Counted from the stretch's first letter, positions 17,738-26,671 are shown. The stretch: 64,000 nt of DNA from Faecalispora sporosphaeroides DSM 1294 (GCA_000383295.1 KB911073.1:79297-143296); one strand, 5' to 3'. Numbers and translations are program-made. Notes: generated from the letters alone by a model not told the origin.

Positions 17738-18184
17738 TTATGTGAGTTTGTATTTTTCGGTGGGGGCGTAAAAGCAGTGCTGGTAGATATGGCTGTAAAA
17801 GGTGCCGACGCCGCCGGGCGGGAATTCATTCGGGCAGGTAGGGCGGTATGGATTGAAGTAGAACAGGCTGTTTCCAACGCCGGCGAAGACATTGCCGGCC
17901 ATGACGGCGTCGGCAATCTGGTAGTGAATCTCCTCCGGATCCATATTATAAATGTTCTGCGCATTGTATTGTCCGCCCACAGTGGTCATCATGCAGGTAA
18001 ATTGGCCGGGCTGTTCAATAATGTTGCGGATGTTGCCGCCTTGACTGACCCGAAAAAATTCGCCGTAGGGAACATTGGCTCTGTTTACCACAATGGTGGC
18101 CACGGCGTTCATTCCGTTGTCGCCTTCGCCCCCGGCCTCGCATTTGATCAGCCTTGCCAGCAGTTCTCTTTCATTATAGGGCAT
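17738..18184 (-). CDS. cwlJ: CwlJ/SleB-type spore cortex-lytic enzyme
   Basis: A 148-residue hydrolase_2 family protein without a signal peptide, as in CwlJ. Family motifs are LARLIKCEAGGEG with the catalytic Glu, AVATIVVNRA, the region around IIEQPGQF, and ADAVMAGN. CwlJ-type enzymes degrade spore cortex peptidoglycan during germination. It starts with an AGGGATGAG ribosome binding site and is followed directly by the gerQ-like gene. The pair would be transcribed in the mother cell. A CATATACTG-like element upstream (minus strand, about 18234-18242) could be part of a sporulation promoter, but I cannot be sure. Confidence 0.88.
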   Translation of the reverse strand: MPYNERELLARLIKCEAGGEGDNGMNAVATIVVNRANVPYGEFFRVSQGGNIRNIIEQPGQFTCMMTTVGGQYNAQNIYNMDPEEIHYQIADAVMAGNVFAGVGNSLFYFNPYRPTCPNEFPPGGVGTFYSHIYQHCFYAPTEKYKLT

Positions 18185-18348
18185 ATAAGCTCATCCCTCG
18201 CTTGATACAATTGGCGAAAAGTTGCCTTAACAACAGTATATGGTTGTACTTTGATTCTGACACAAAATACTTTTTTAGCAGTAAACCACATAAACCGTCG
18301 GCGCCGATTTATAATAATACTTACATCTGTGTTAAAAATAAAAAATGT

Positions 18349-18385
18349 GCCGTATCCTTTCCGCCGAAGGCGGGAGAGATACGGC
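18349..18385. other. Perfect hairpin of unknown role in the 18185-18488 gap
   Basis: GCCGTATC and GATACGGC arms enclose an inner CCGCC/GGCGG stem. On the minus strand the hairpin is followed after three bases by a long T-rich tract, so it could terminate a minus-strand transcript, yet no minus-strand gene lies above it. On the plus strand there is no T run, so it may be a leader structure of the gene at 18489. Confidence 0.4.
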
Positions 18386-18488
18386 AGCGGCGACGACGGG
18401 GGGATCGGCGGAGTTGAATGGGGAGCGTATGGCCGATTTTACGGAAACGTGCGGTTCGCAATTCGTCGGTAACGGAAAGAGGGAGAGC

Positions 18489-19037
18489 ATGAAAACCATT
18501 CTGTTGTGCGGAAAACAAAGCGATACGGTGATTTCTCAGGCGATGATCGACGTGCTGCGCAGGTATGGACGGGTGCAGTATTATAATGGAATACAGCTCA
18601 GCAGCGCACCCGGGGAAACTCCCGGCGTTTTTTGTATTTACGATTGTGAGCGGCTGCCGGCTTTGAGCACGCCGGATTCCGTTTTGGTTTTTAAGAACAG
18701 CTTTACACCGTCCTCAGAGCCGGTCAGGCTGCCGCACGGGATTCCCGCGGTATTCAGCTCACGCTGCGAAAAAGCGGCCGAACAGCTCAAGGGCGCTCCC
18801 GTGATTCCGGTGGCGTGCGGCACATCCTCCAAAGACACGCTCAGCGTGGCCAGCCTGACGGAGGGTAGCGCGTGCGTCAGCTTGCTGCGCAGCCTGTGCA
18901 CCCTCACCGGCGAAATCCTCGAGCCAAAGGATATTTCCGTTGCGCTGCAGCGCGAAATGGGCACGTATTCTCTGCTGGCGGCCTGCGCCGTATGCCTTTT
19001 GTGCGGCATCGATTCCGAGCCGGGCTACCGGTTTTAA
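18489..19037 (+). CDS. Conserved hypothetical protein
   Basis: A 182-residue protein starting MKTILLCGK. The ATG at 18489 is preceded by GAAAGAGGGA; longer in-frame versions lack a good ribosome binding site. I do not recognise a family. It looks like an alpha/beta cytosolic protein: alternating hydrophobic strands (VFCIYDC, SVLVFKNSF, GAPVIPVACGTSS) and an unusual number of cysteines, eleven in all, with CAVCLLC near the end. It sits between spore genes (cwlJ-gerQ and the SASP gene), so a sporulation role is possible but only by location. Confidence 0.6.
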   Translation: MKTILLCGKQSDTVISQAMIDVLRRYGRVQYYNGIQLSSAPGETPGVFCIYDCERLPALSTPDSVLVFKNSFTPSSEPVRLPHGIPAVFSSRCEKAAEQLKGAPVIPVACGTSSKDTLSVASLTEGSACVSLLRSLCTLTGEILEPKDISVALQREMGTYSLLAACAVCLLCGIDSEPGYRF

Positions 19038-19060
19038 TTTTTCAAAAAATTGTCAGTCAT

Positions 19061-19098
19061 AAAAAAAGAGCGTCCGCACACAATAAGGATGCAGACGC
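19061..19098 (-). terminator. Minus-strand terminator-like hairpin upstream of the SASP gene
   Basis: GCGTC-GCA and TGC-GACGC arms, preceded on the plus strand by seven A residues, which give a T run on the minus strand. It may instead shape the SASP leader. Confidence 0.4.
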
Positions 19099-19158
19099 AC
19101 AAAGAGTTCTACAATCAATTTCAATTACAAATTCAAAAAGATTAGGAGTGTATTATTT

Positions 19159-19356
19159 ATGGCTAGAAGTAGCAATCAGGCAGTGGTTCCTCAGGCTCGT
19201 GAGGCACTGAACAAGTTTAAGATGGAAGCCGCTTCCGAGGTTGGCGTAAACCTGAAGCAGGGCTATAACGGCGATTTGACCTCTCGTGAGGCCGGTTCTG
19301 TTGGCGGCCAGATGGTCAAGAAAATGATCGAGTCTTACGAACAGAACATGAAATAA
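19159..19356 (+). CDS. Alpha/beta-type small acid-soluble spore protein
   Basis: A 65-residue DNA-binding spore protein that coats and protects forespore DNA and is degraded by protease GPR on germination. Family features are QAREALNKFKMEAASEVGV, containing the GPR recognition region, and the conserved C-terminal half NGDLTSREAGSVGGQMVKKM. The ribosome binding site is TTAGGAGTG. A GGATG element and a CTACAAT element 16 bases apart (about 19088-19116) could be a forespore sigma-G promoter; this is tentative. A strong terminator follows 17 bases after the stop. Confidence 0.96.
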   Translation: MARSSNQAVVPQAREALNKFKMEAASEVGVNLKQGYNGDLTSREAGSVGGQMVKKMIESYEQNMK

Positions 19357-19372
19357 GCTTCTGTCGTATAGC

Positions 19373-19412
19373 GGAGCCCCATACCCGGTCGGGTATGGGG
19401 CTCCAAACTTTT
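19373..19412 (+). terminator. Strong intrinsic terminator of the SASP gene
   Basis: A 15-bp perfect stem (GGAGCCCCATACCCG with its complement), then a run of six T residues after AAAC. Confidence 0.85.
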
Positions 19413-19445
19413 TTAGGGGGAAAGGCGGATCGCGGAGGCTTTGCT

Positions 19446-19823
19446 TTAGCTTTCGTAATCCTCCCGAATCCGCTGGAGCTCGGCGGTGGAATCCGCCTCG
19501 ATTCCGGTGGTCAGCAGCAGCTGGTCGGTTTGAGGCAGGGAGGAAACATCCACGTCTATTATTTCAAACGGGGAGTTTTCCTCGTTTTTAAAGATGCCGA
19601 TTTTACCGTTGTAAGCGCGCACCAGGTAGCTGTCCTGCTGGCTGGTCATGGCGGGCAGGTTACCGTTTTCTTGACTTGAGGGGGCATTTGAGGTAAAATG
19701 AATCTGATTTTCTGATGCGGAAGAAGCGGGAGCTCCGCTTACCTGAGGACTGAAATGTGCGATCAGCATCAGGCCGACCAGGACCAGTACGGTACACACG
19801 GCAAGACTGACGATTTTTTTCAA
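19446..19823 (-). CDS. Membrane-anchored protein with BofC C-terminal-type domain
   Basis: A 125-residue protein with an N-terminal membrane segment or uncleaved signal (residues 3-24) and a Ser/Asn/Gln linker. The C-terminal domain (about 65-125) resembles the BofC C-terminal domain: YLVRAYNGKIGIFKNE, then DVSSLPQTDQLLL, then the acidic ELQRIREDYES end. In Bacillus BofC works in the intermembrane space at the SpoIVB checkpoint of sigma-K activation. Here only the C-terminal domain type is present, so the role is inferred. It begins at TTG with AGGTGA placed seven bases upstream. Confidence 0.72.
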   Translation of the reverse strand: MKKIVSLAVCTVLVLVGLMLIAHFSPQVSGAPASSASENQIHFTSNAPSSQENGNLPAMTSQQDSYLVRAYNGKIGIFKNEENSPFEIIDVDVSSLPQTDQLLLTTGIEADSTAELQRIREDYES

Positions 19824-19961
19824 AGAGAATCACCTCAGCGATAGTATTAGATGATGATTGGAAAATTATTCATAACTTTGCAAGATTACCGGTATAATGT
19901 GCCATCCTATAAATACGGGGATTTCAGGCACAGCCAAATACGCATAAGGAGGTGACCGCCT

Positions 19962-22364
19962 ATGAGGAAAACCGATTTGAATAAATATGTCGGTGCGCCT
20001 GAGACCGGCCGTGCCGCAAGCGCATCGATTGCCGTAAGGATTGCTTTGAAAGGGCTGTACAGCGTCATAGCGGTTCTGGCGGTTGCCGGAGTGATCGTGC
20101 TGGTTTTTTTGACTTCTTTTATCCTGGGCTTTCGGAATGAATCCATTAAAATGGATCTGAATAATCTGAAGCTCAACTATACCAGCTTTATTTATGTAAA
20201 CGACGATTCGGGCCAGCCGGTGGAATATCAGCGGCTTTACAGCTCGGAAAACCGCATTTGGGTGGACTACGACAAAATTCCCAGAAATATGAAAAACGCG
20301 ATGGTCGCAATTGAAGACAAGCGGTTTATGGAACATAACGGAGTGGACTGGATTCGTACAGCCGGCGCTGTGACCACACTGGTTACCAAGGGCGGCAGCT
20401 ACGGCGGCTCAACCATTACGCAGCAGCTGGTGAAAAACATTACCGGCGATAACGAGGTAAGCCTGACCCGTAAGGTGAAGGAGATTTTTCGCGCCGTCAA
20501 TCTGGATTCCCGCTATTCCAAGGAACAGATTCTGGAAGCGTACCTGAACGTCGTCAACTACGGCAGCGGGTGCCAGGGCGTGCAGGCGGCGGCAAACCTG
20601 TATTTCGGCAAAGACATCAGCCAGGCTTCTCTGGCCGAGTGTGCTTCCATCGCGGCCATCACGCAGAATCCGTATAAGTATAACCCGCTCAATTTTCCCG
20701 AAAACAATAAGACCCGCCAGCGGCTCGTGCTGGGCGAAATGCTCAACCAGCAGATGATCAGCCAGGACGAGTACAACAGCGCCATGGAGGAATCGAACCA
20801 CATGGTGTTTGTGGGCCGTAAAGACGAAAACGTGGTCAACGACAGCCCGGTGTGGAACTGGTATATCGACGCCATGTTTGAGGATATTGTCGAAGACTTG
20901 CAGACGACGCAGGGAATCTCGAAGGATAAGGCAGTTTATATGATGTACCACGGCGGCCTGAAAATTTACTGCGCCATGGATCAGAAGGCGCAGAACGCGG
21001 CGGAGGAGGTTGTTTCCGGCGACAACATGCCGTCAGATCCAAAAATTCAGCTGGGCTATTATATGATGGACTACAATGGCCGTGTGCTTGCCACCGTTGG
21101 CCGGCGCGGTGAAAAGGCGGGGAACCGCCTTTTGAGCTACGCGACGGACAGCCAGCGGCAGCCCGGTTCTTCCATTAAGCCGATCGCATCCTACGGCCCG
21201 GCGGTGGACATGGGCGTGATCAATTATTCCTCGATTCTGCCCGACGAGCCGGTGGATAATTATTTTGCCGGCGGAAAGCCCGGCCCGAACAACTGGTATA
21301 AAAAGTTTTATGGCCCGATCACGGTGCAGCGCGCGCTGGAGATTTCCTCCAACGCCGCGGCGGCGCAGCTTGTAAAAAGAATTTCTCCCACCACGTCGTA
21401 CCGCTTTTTGACGGATCAGCTGCACTTTACCCACCTGAACCCCAAAACGGACAGCGTGCAGATCGCGGCCATGGCGATCGGCGGCATGAACGGCGGCGTC
21501 ACGGTGAAAGAGATGACGGCGGCCTACCAAATGTTCGGCAACGGCGGCCAGTACAATAAGCCCTATACCTATTACTATGTGGAGGACCACGACGGCAACG
21601 TGATTCTGGACAATCGGCAGAACACGGGCACGCAGGTCATCAAGTCCACCACCTCCACCATCATGAACCGCCTGCTGCGCAATGTTGTGTACGGTTCTGA
21701 GGGAACCGGCGGCGGCGCGGCGGTGAGCGGCTGGGAGGTGTTCGGCAAAACCGGCACCACCGATGAGGATAAGGACAGCTGGTTTGTCGGCGGCACGCCC
21801 TACGCGGTGGCCGGTATTTGGACGGGCTATGAAACGCCCAAATCGCTGTCTTACGGGCAAAAGGAAAATTACACCAAGTGGGCTGCCAAAATCTGGCGGA
21901 ACATCATGGCCAAATATCTGGACGGAAAGAAGAAACTTTACTTCCGGTATGATTCCAATGTGGTTTCCGCCACCTTCCGAACGGATAACGGAAAGCTGTC
22001 CGGCGCGGACGTCGGCGCTCCCACCAAAACGGGATGGTATGAGCGCGGCAATATGCCGGAGGTGGATACCAGCCCGCCTGTGAGTTCTTCCCCCGCATCG
22101 GACATTCTTTCGGAGCCGGAGCAGTCGGAGCCCGAGAATTCCCAGTGGGAGACCTCGCACCCGTCCAATCCCGAAACCAGCTCGAAGCCGGGCGGGGAGA
22201 ATTCCTCCCCCGCAAGCTCCCGGCCGTCCTCCTCCCATTCACAGGGGAACGGAAACGGCAACGGCAATGAAAACGGAAATGGGAACGGGGATGAACATGG
22301 CCCCGGACAGGACGATAACGGCCTGTGGGTTCCGCCGGATACCGAAATCCGCCCCGGGGGCTGA
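19962..22364 (+). CDS. Class A penicillin-binding protein (PBP1A-type)
   Basis: An 800-residue bifunctional peptidoglycan synthase. It has a cytoplasmic stub, one membrane segment (about 33-56) and a GT51 glycosyltransferase domain (about 90-265) with catalytic E118 in VAIEDKRF and GGSTITQQLVKN (148-158). The transpeptidase domain (about 360-650) has SxxK at S403-K406, SSN at 462-464 and KTGTT at 596-600. Residues about 700-800 form an extracytoplasmic low-complexity tail of Ser, Pro, Glu, then Gly/Asn repeats. The start follows AAGGAGGTGACC, close to an ideal Shine-Dalgarno. Confidence 0.95.
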   Translation: MRKTDLNKYVGAPETGRAASASIAVRIALKGLYSVIAVLAVAGVIVLVFLTSFILGFRNESIKMDLNNLKLNYTSFIYVNDDSGQPVEYQRLYSSENRIWVDYDKIPRNMKNAMVAIEDKRFMEHNGVDWIRTAGAVTTLVTKGGSYGGSTITQQLVKNITGDNEVSLTRKVKEIFRAVNLDSRYSKEQILEAYLNVVNYGSGCQGVQAAANLYFGKDISQASLAECASIAAITQNPYKYNPLNFPENNKTRQRLVLGEMLNQQMISQDEYNSAMEESNHMVFVGRKDENVVNDSPVWNWYIDAMFEDIVEDLQTTQGISKDKAVYMMYHGGLKIYCAMDQKAQNAAEEVVSGDNMPSDPKIQLGYYMMDYNGRVLATVGRRGEKAGNRLLSYATDSQRQPGSSIKPIASYGPAVDMGVINYSSILPDEPVDNYFAGGKPGPNNWYKKFYGPITVQRALEISSNAAAAQLVKRISPTTSYRFLTDQLHFTHLNPKTDSVQIAAMAIGGMNGGVTVKEMTAAYQMFGNGGQYNKPYTYYYVEDHDGNVILDNRQNTGTQVIKSTTSTIMNRLLRNVVYGSEGTGGGAAVSGWEVFGKTGTTDEDKDSWFVGGTPYAVAGIWTGYETPKSLSYGQKENYTKWAAKIWRNIMAKYLDGKKKLYFRYDSNVVSATFRTDNGKLSGADVGAPTKTGWYERGNMPEVDTSPPVSSSPASDILSEPEQSEPENSQWETSHPSNPETSSKPGGENSSPASSRPSSSHSQGNGNGNGNENGNGNGDEHGPGQDDNGLWVPPDTEIRPGG

Positions 22365-22393
22365 GGCCCGCAGAAGGACAAAATACGCAAAAG

Positions 22394-22429
22394 CTCTCGA
22401 AAGATCATTTTCTTTCGGGAGTTTTTTTC
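22394..22429 (+). terminator. Intrinsic terminator of the PBP gene
   Basis: Stem CTCTCGAAAGA/TCTTTCGGGAG followed by seven T residues. Confidence 0.85.
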
Positions 22430-22505
22430 TGCCCGTTTGCCCTTCGGTTCGTCAAAGCATACGGGTTTTTCAAGGGAAAGGCGTGGAATTTTACACTTTT
22501 GGCTA

Positions 22506-22534
22506 TTGAATTTCACGGTGGAAAATGATAAACT
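22506..22534 (+). promoter_or_regulatory. Probable promoter of the ACT-hom-thrB-lysC operon
   Basis: TTGAAT and TAAACT separated by 17 bases, about 40 bases upstream of the first start codon. No T-box or lysine riboswitch is apparent between the preceding terminator and the first gene. Confidence 0.4.
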
Positions 22535-22573
22535 GTACCTTAATACAATACAATAGTTCGCGGGTGGTGGACA

Positions 22574-23014
22574 ATGAAAGAGCCAACTTTCTTTCTGGTG
22601 GATAAAAAGGTTCTGCCAAAGGTATATTCCAAGGTTGTGGAAGCCAAGCAGTATATCATGAATTCTGAGGCCGCCAGCACGTCCGAGGCGGCGCGGATGG
22701 CGGGGATTTCCCGCAGCGTGTTTTACAAATACAAGGATTCCGTGTATCCTTACCAGCCGGAAGCCACAAACCGGATTCTGACGATACAGGCGGTGCTGTA
22801 CGACCGCCCCGGCGTTTTGATGTCGCTGGTGTCGGAATTCTACGGGGCGGGGGCCAATATTCTGACGATTAACCAGAATATCCCCGTCAGCGGCAAGGCG
22901 ATGGTTTCGATCTCCGCGCGAATCAACAACATGATGGGTACGGTTGACGAGCTGCTGGCTCTGCTGAAAAATGTGGACGGCGTATGCAGCATTGACAATA
23001 TTACCGATCAGTAG
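22574..23014 (+). CDS. ACT domain-containing regulatory protein (UPF0735/PheB-type)
   Basis: A 146-residue protein with a short HTH-like N-terminal segment (SEAARMAGISRSVFYKYKDSV, about 37-57) and a C-terminal ACT domain (about 68-144; LTIQAVLYDRPGVLMSLVSEF). This architecture matches the PheB/UPF0735 family, often placed directly upstream of hom in Firmicutes. It probably senses an amino acid, but whether it binds DNA is unproved. It shares the direction of hom, about 120 bases upstream. Confidence 0.88.
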   Translation: MKEPTFFLVDKKVLPKVYSKVVEAKQYIMNSEAASTSEAARMAGISRSVFYKYKDSVYPYQPEATNRILTIQAVLYDRPGVLMSLVSEFYGAGANILTINQNIPVSGKAMVSISARINNMMGTVDELLALLKNVDGVCSIDNITDQ

Positions 23015-23132
23015 AGAAAATGCCGGTTTCATTTTGAAAGCGGCTGGGCGAATCGGGCAATTTCTCTCTCCTTTGGCGGAGGAAGGAATCAACGGCCTTG
23101 TTTCAGGGAAATTTGGATAAGGGGTGGAAGAA

Positions 23133-24377
23133 ATGGTAGAAATCGCAATCATGGGGTATGGTGTGGTAGGCTCCGGTGTGGCGGAGGTTCTGTGCAACCA
23201 TACCGAGAATATTGCCAAACGGGCAAAAGAGGAAATACGAATCAAATATATTCTGGACTTAAAGGAATTCCCCGAGGATCCGCTGGCGGATCGCTTTACG
23301 AAATCCTTTGACGATATTGTCAATGATCCGGAAGTGAAAATCGTGGTAGAGGTGATGGGCGGCCTGCATCCGGCATATGAATTTGTGCGCAGCTGTCTTT
23401 TGGCGGGCAAGAGCGTCGTTACCTCCAACAAAGAGCTGGTGGCGCAGAAGGGCGCAGACCTTCTCGCTCTGGCGCAGAAGCAGAACCTCAATTTTCTGTT
23501 CGAGGCCAGCGTCGGCGGCGGTATCCCGATCATTCGCCCCATGAGCCAGTGCCTCGCGGCGAATGACGTGATCGAGATCGACGGTATCCTCAACGGCACA
23601 ACAAACTTCATTCTGACCAAGATGATCCGCGACCAGATGAATTTTGACGACGCGCTGGCCCTTGCGCAGAAGCTCGGCTACGCGGAGCGCAATCCCGCCG
23701 CGGACGTGGAGGGGTTGGACGCCTGCCGCAAGATCTGCATCCTGGCCTCTCTGGCGTTCGGCAAGCATGTGTACCCCGACCAGGTGCATACCGAGGGCAT
23801 CACCAAGGTGACTTTGGCCGACGTGGAATACGCGGAGGTATGGGGCGGCGTGATCAAATTGATCGGCCGGGTCAAGATTCTGGAGAACGATCAGATTCAT
23901 ATCATAGTCTGCCCGATGTTTGTTCCCCGCAGCAGCCAGCTGGCCACGGTGGACGACGTGTTCAACGGCATTCAGGTGCGCGGCGATTCGATCGGCGACG
24001 TGGTGTTCTACGGCAAGGGCGCGGGTAAGCTGCCCACAGCCAGCGCCGTGGTGGCGGATGTGATCGACTGTGTACGGCACTTCAAGGCCCGCAAGTACCT
24101 GTTCTGGGATCAGGCCGTGCCAGACTACGTGCGCGACTACCGCAAGGATGCCGTCGCGTTTTATGTCCGCGCCAAATCCGAAGACCCGGCCTTTGCGCTG
24201 GGGCAGGCGGAGGGCCTTTTCGGGCCGGTTCGCCAGCTGGTGCGCAAGGGCGCGGAAAAAGACGAGGTCGCCTTTGTCACCGAGCTGTTGGTGGAAGAGG
24301 ACTTCCTTGAAAAGCTGGAGCAGCTCAAAGAGGAAGGCGCAGAGGTTCTTTCCACTCTGCGCGTCGGCGAATTTTAA
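23133..24377 (+). CDS. hom: Homoserine dehydrogenase
   Basis: Reduces aspartate semialdehyde to homoserine at the branch to threonine and methionine. The 414-residue enzyme has an N-terminal Rossmann domain (IMGYGVVGSGVAEVL), the VTSNKELVAQ segment, and the catalytic domain signature GILNGTTNFILTKM with YAERNPAADVEGLDA containing the catalytic Lys/Asp neighbourhood. A C-terminal ACT domain (about 330-414) is the site for threonine feedback. The ATG at 23133 is preferred, with AAGGGGTGG upstream; a GTG nine bases earlier is possible. Confidence 0.95.
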   Translation: MVEIAIMGYGVVGSGVAEVLCNHTENIAKRAKEEIRIKYILDLKEFPEDPLADRFTKSFDDIVNDPEVKIVVEVMGGLHPAYEFVRSCLLAGKSVVTSNKELVAQKGADLLALAQKQNLNFLFEASVGGGIPIIRPMSQCLAANDVIEIDGILNGTTNFILTKMIRDQMNFDDALALAQKLGYAERNPAADVEGLDACRKICILASLAFGKHVYPDQVHTEGITKVTLADVEYAEVWGGVIKLIGRVKILENDQIHIIVCPMFVPRSSQLATVDDVFNGIQVRGDSIGDVVFYGKGAGKLPTASAVVADVIDCVRHFKARKYLFWDQAVPDYVRDYRKDAVAFYVRAKSEDPAFALGQAEGLFGPVRQLVRKGAEKDEVAFVTELLVEEDFLEKLEQLKEEGAEVLSTLRVGEF

Positions 24378-24403
24378 TCAGCATAGAAAGAGGATATCCC
24401 GAT

Positions 24404-25309
24404 ATGATCAGAATACAAGTGCCGGCGACCAGCGCGAATTTGGGATCCGGTTTCGATGCGCTGGGAATCGCCCTCACCTTGTACAATCAGGTTTGGATGG
24501 AGGAGAGCGATACCCTTCAAATTGTGAGCAGAGATGCGACACCGGTGCCGCAGGATGAGCATAACCTGGTTTACTGGGCGGCAAAGCTGCTGTATGAGCG
24601 TTGCGGGCACAGCCCGCGCGGGCTGCATATTGAGCAGGAAAACAACATTCCCATGGCGCGCGGCCTGGGCAGCAGCTCGGCCTGCATTGTGGCCGGCCTG
24701 CTGGGCGCCAATCATCTTTTGGGAGGCCCGCTTGGCCGGCAGCAGCTAATCGATTTTGCGGCGGAGATTGAGGGCCACCCCGACAATACCACGCCGGCCC
24801 TTCTGGGTGGGCTCGTCACCTCGGCAATGGAGCGGGGGCGCGTGTACAGCGTCAGCGTGCCGGTATCCGAGAAAATCCGGTTCGCTGTTTTTGTACCCCC
24901 TTTTGAGTTGAAAACCGAAACGGCGCGCTCGGTGCTGCCGAAGGAGTATTCGCGGGAGGACGCGGTTTACAATCTGTCGCGTTCGGCGCTGATGACGGCC
25001 TCGCTCTTTTCGGGCAATCTTGAAAATCTGCGTGTGGCTGTGCAGGATCGCATTCATCAGCCGTACCGAAAGGGCCTGATCGACCACTGCGACAAGGTGT
25101 TTGAAATGTGCGCCGAGCTGGGTTCCCTCGGCACCTACATCAGCGGCGCGGGCTCGACCATCATCGCGATGGTGGAGGCCGGGCAGGCGGAGAATTTTGC
25201 GGAGCGCGCGCGGGCGCATATGGCGCAGTGGGGCGTGGCGGATTGGGCAATCTCGGTTCGCGGCGCGGAAGCGCACGGCGCCAGAGTATTTGAAGAAACA
25301 AATTCCTGA
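24404..25309 (+). CDS. thrB: Homoserine kinase
   Basis: GHMP-family kinase that phosphorylates homoserine for threonine synthesis. The 301-residue protein opens with VPATSANLGSGFDALGIAL. It has the ATP-binding motif PMARGLGSSSACIVAGL (about 84-100) and a C-terminal GTYISGAGSTIIAMV motif. It lies 26 bases downstream of hom. thrC is not in the window. Confidence 0.95.
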   Translation: MIRIQVPATSANLGSGFDALGIALTLYNQVWMEESDTLQIVSRDATPVPQDEHNLVYWAAKLLYERCGHSPRGLHIEQENNIPMARGLGSSSACIVAGLLGANHLLGGPLGRQQLIDFAAEIEGHPDNTTPALLGGLVTSAMERGRVYSVSVPVSEKIRFAVFVPPFELKTETARSVLPKEYSREDAVYNLSRSALMTASLFSGNLENLRVAVQDRIHQPYRKGLIDHCDKVFEMCAELGSLGTYISGAGSTIIAMVEAGQAENFAERARAHMAQWGVADWAISVRGAEAHGARVFEETNS

Positions 25310-25343
25310 TGAATTTTTATCTGATAATGGAGGAAAGAACGTT

Positions 25344-26564
25344 ATGAGCTTGATCGTTCAGAAATTCGGCGGCAGCTCCGTGGCCAACGCGGAGCGTTTG
25401 CGCAACGTCGCCGATATCATCACCAAAACGTATTCCCAAAACAACGACGTGGTCGTTGTCGTGTCTGCGCAGGGCGACACAACGGATGACCTGATTGCCA
25501 AGGCCAAAGAGGTGAATTCCCGCCCTTCCAAACGGGAGATGGATATGCTTTTGACCGCCGGCGAGCAGATGTCCGCTTCGCTCCTCGCCATGACCATTGA
25601 GCAGATGGGATTCCCCGTCGTTTCGCTTCTCGGCTGGCAGGCGGGCTTTCTTACCGATACATCCTACGGCTCCGCCCGCATTAAGCGTGTGACGCCCGAC
25701 CGCATCAAGAAGGAGCTGGATAAGCGCAACATCGTGGTCGTTACGGGCTTTCAGGGAATCAACCGCTACAACGACATGACCACTCTGGGCCGCGGCGGCT
25801 CCGACACCAGCGCCGTTGCGATTGCGGCCGTCATGCATGCGGATCTGTGCCAGATTTACACCGATGTGGAGGGTGTGTACACCGCCGATCCCCGCAAGAT
25901 CAAAAACGCGAAGAAAATTGATGTCATTTCTTATGATGAAATGCTGGAGCTGGCCACGCTCGGCGCGCAGGTGCTGAACAACCGCTCTGTGGAAATGGCG
26001 AAAAAATATAATATCGAGCTGGAGGTTCTGTCCAGCTATAACCGGGTACCGGGTACGATTGTGAAGGAGGCAACCAAAATGGAAAAAATGTTGATCAGCG
26101 GCATTGCAAAGGATGACGGGGTAGCCCGCGTAGCGATTATCGGGGTACCGGACCGTCCTGGTTTGGCCTTTAAGGTATTTTCCAAGCTTTCTGCAAAGAA
26201 TGTGAATGTCGATATTATTCTGCAGTCCATCGGCCGCAACGGCACAAAGGACATCAGCTTTACCGTTTCGGAGGATCACCTGCAGGCCACCATGGAGGTT
26301 CTCACCCCCTACGTGGAGCAGATTGGTGCTTCCAGCGTTGTATATGACGAGGACGTCGCGAAGATTTCCATCGTCGGCGCGGGCATGGAGACGCACCCCG
26401 GTGTAGCCGCGATGATGTTTGAAGCCCTGTTTGAGTCCAACATCAATATTCAAATGATCTCCACCAGCGAGATCAAGATTTCGGTTCTGATCGAGCGCAA
26501 GGACGCCGATAAGGCGGTTGCGGCGATCCACAACAAGTTCTTCCCCGAAGTCGTCGATCAATAA
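25344..26564 (+). CDS. lysC: Aspartate kinase
   Basis: First enzyme of the aspartate family pathway (lysine, threonine, methionine, diaminopimelate). The 406-residue protein has an amino acid kinase domain (about 1-245) starting VQKFGGSSVAN, with the FQGINRYNDMTTLGRGGSDTSAVA segment, and two C-terminal ACT domains (about 265-400) with motifs PDRPGLAFKVFSKL and MISTSEIKISVLI. The ATG at 25344 with GGAGGAAAG upstream was chosen; a longer in-frame reading would overlap thrB. Tandem ACT domains imply feedback control by lysine and/or threonine. Confidence 0.95.
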   Translation: MSLIVQKFGGSSVANAERLRNVADIITKTYSQNNDVVVVVSAQGDTTDDLIAKAKEVNSRPSKREMDMLLTAGEQMSASLLAMTIEQMGFPVVSLLGWQAGFLTDTSYGSARIKRVTPDRIKKELDKRNIVVVTGFQGINRYNDMTTLGRGGSDTSAVAIAAVMHADLCQIYTDVEGVYTADPRKIKNAKKIDVISYDEMLELATLGAQVLNNRSVEMAKKYNIELEVLSSYNRVPGTIVKEATKMEKMLISGIAKDDGVARVAIIGVPDRPGLAFKVFSKLSAKNVNVDIILQSIGRNGTKDISFTVSEDHLQATMEVLTPYVEQIGASSVVYDEDVAKISIVGAGMETHPGVAAMMFEALFESNINIQMISTSEIKISVLIERKDADKAVAAIHNKFFPEVVDQ

Positions 26565-26614
26565 GCCTCCTTAATAACCGCCCCCAGCCGCCGATTGGGC
26601 GGCGCGGGCGGAAA

Positions 26615-26671
26615 AAGACCGGCTCCAAAGCATACGCGAAAGCGCCTGCCTCGGAGCCGGTCTTGATTTTT
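26615..26671 (+). terminator. Intrinsic terminator of the lysC operon
   Basis: Arms AAGACCGGCTCC and GGAGCCGGTCTT separated by about 26 bases, followed by GATTTTTAT. It marks the last core-genome element before the AT-rich island. Confidence 0.7.

Noticed and set aside
17144..18205. Plus-strand frame of 353 codons opposite gerQ-cwlJ
   Set aside because: It covers two minus-strand genes with recognisable spore-protein domains and has no ribosome binding site.
22430..22573. Lysine riboswitch or T-box ahead of the aspartate-family operon
   Set aside because: The leader is too short and lacks the conserved elements.
21938..23620. Long minus-strand frame of 560 codons
   Set aside because: It spans the end of the PBP gene, its terminator, the ACT gene and the start of hom on the other strand. 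No coherent domain is visible.
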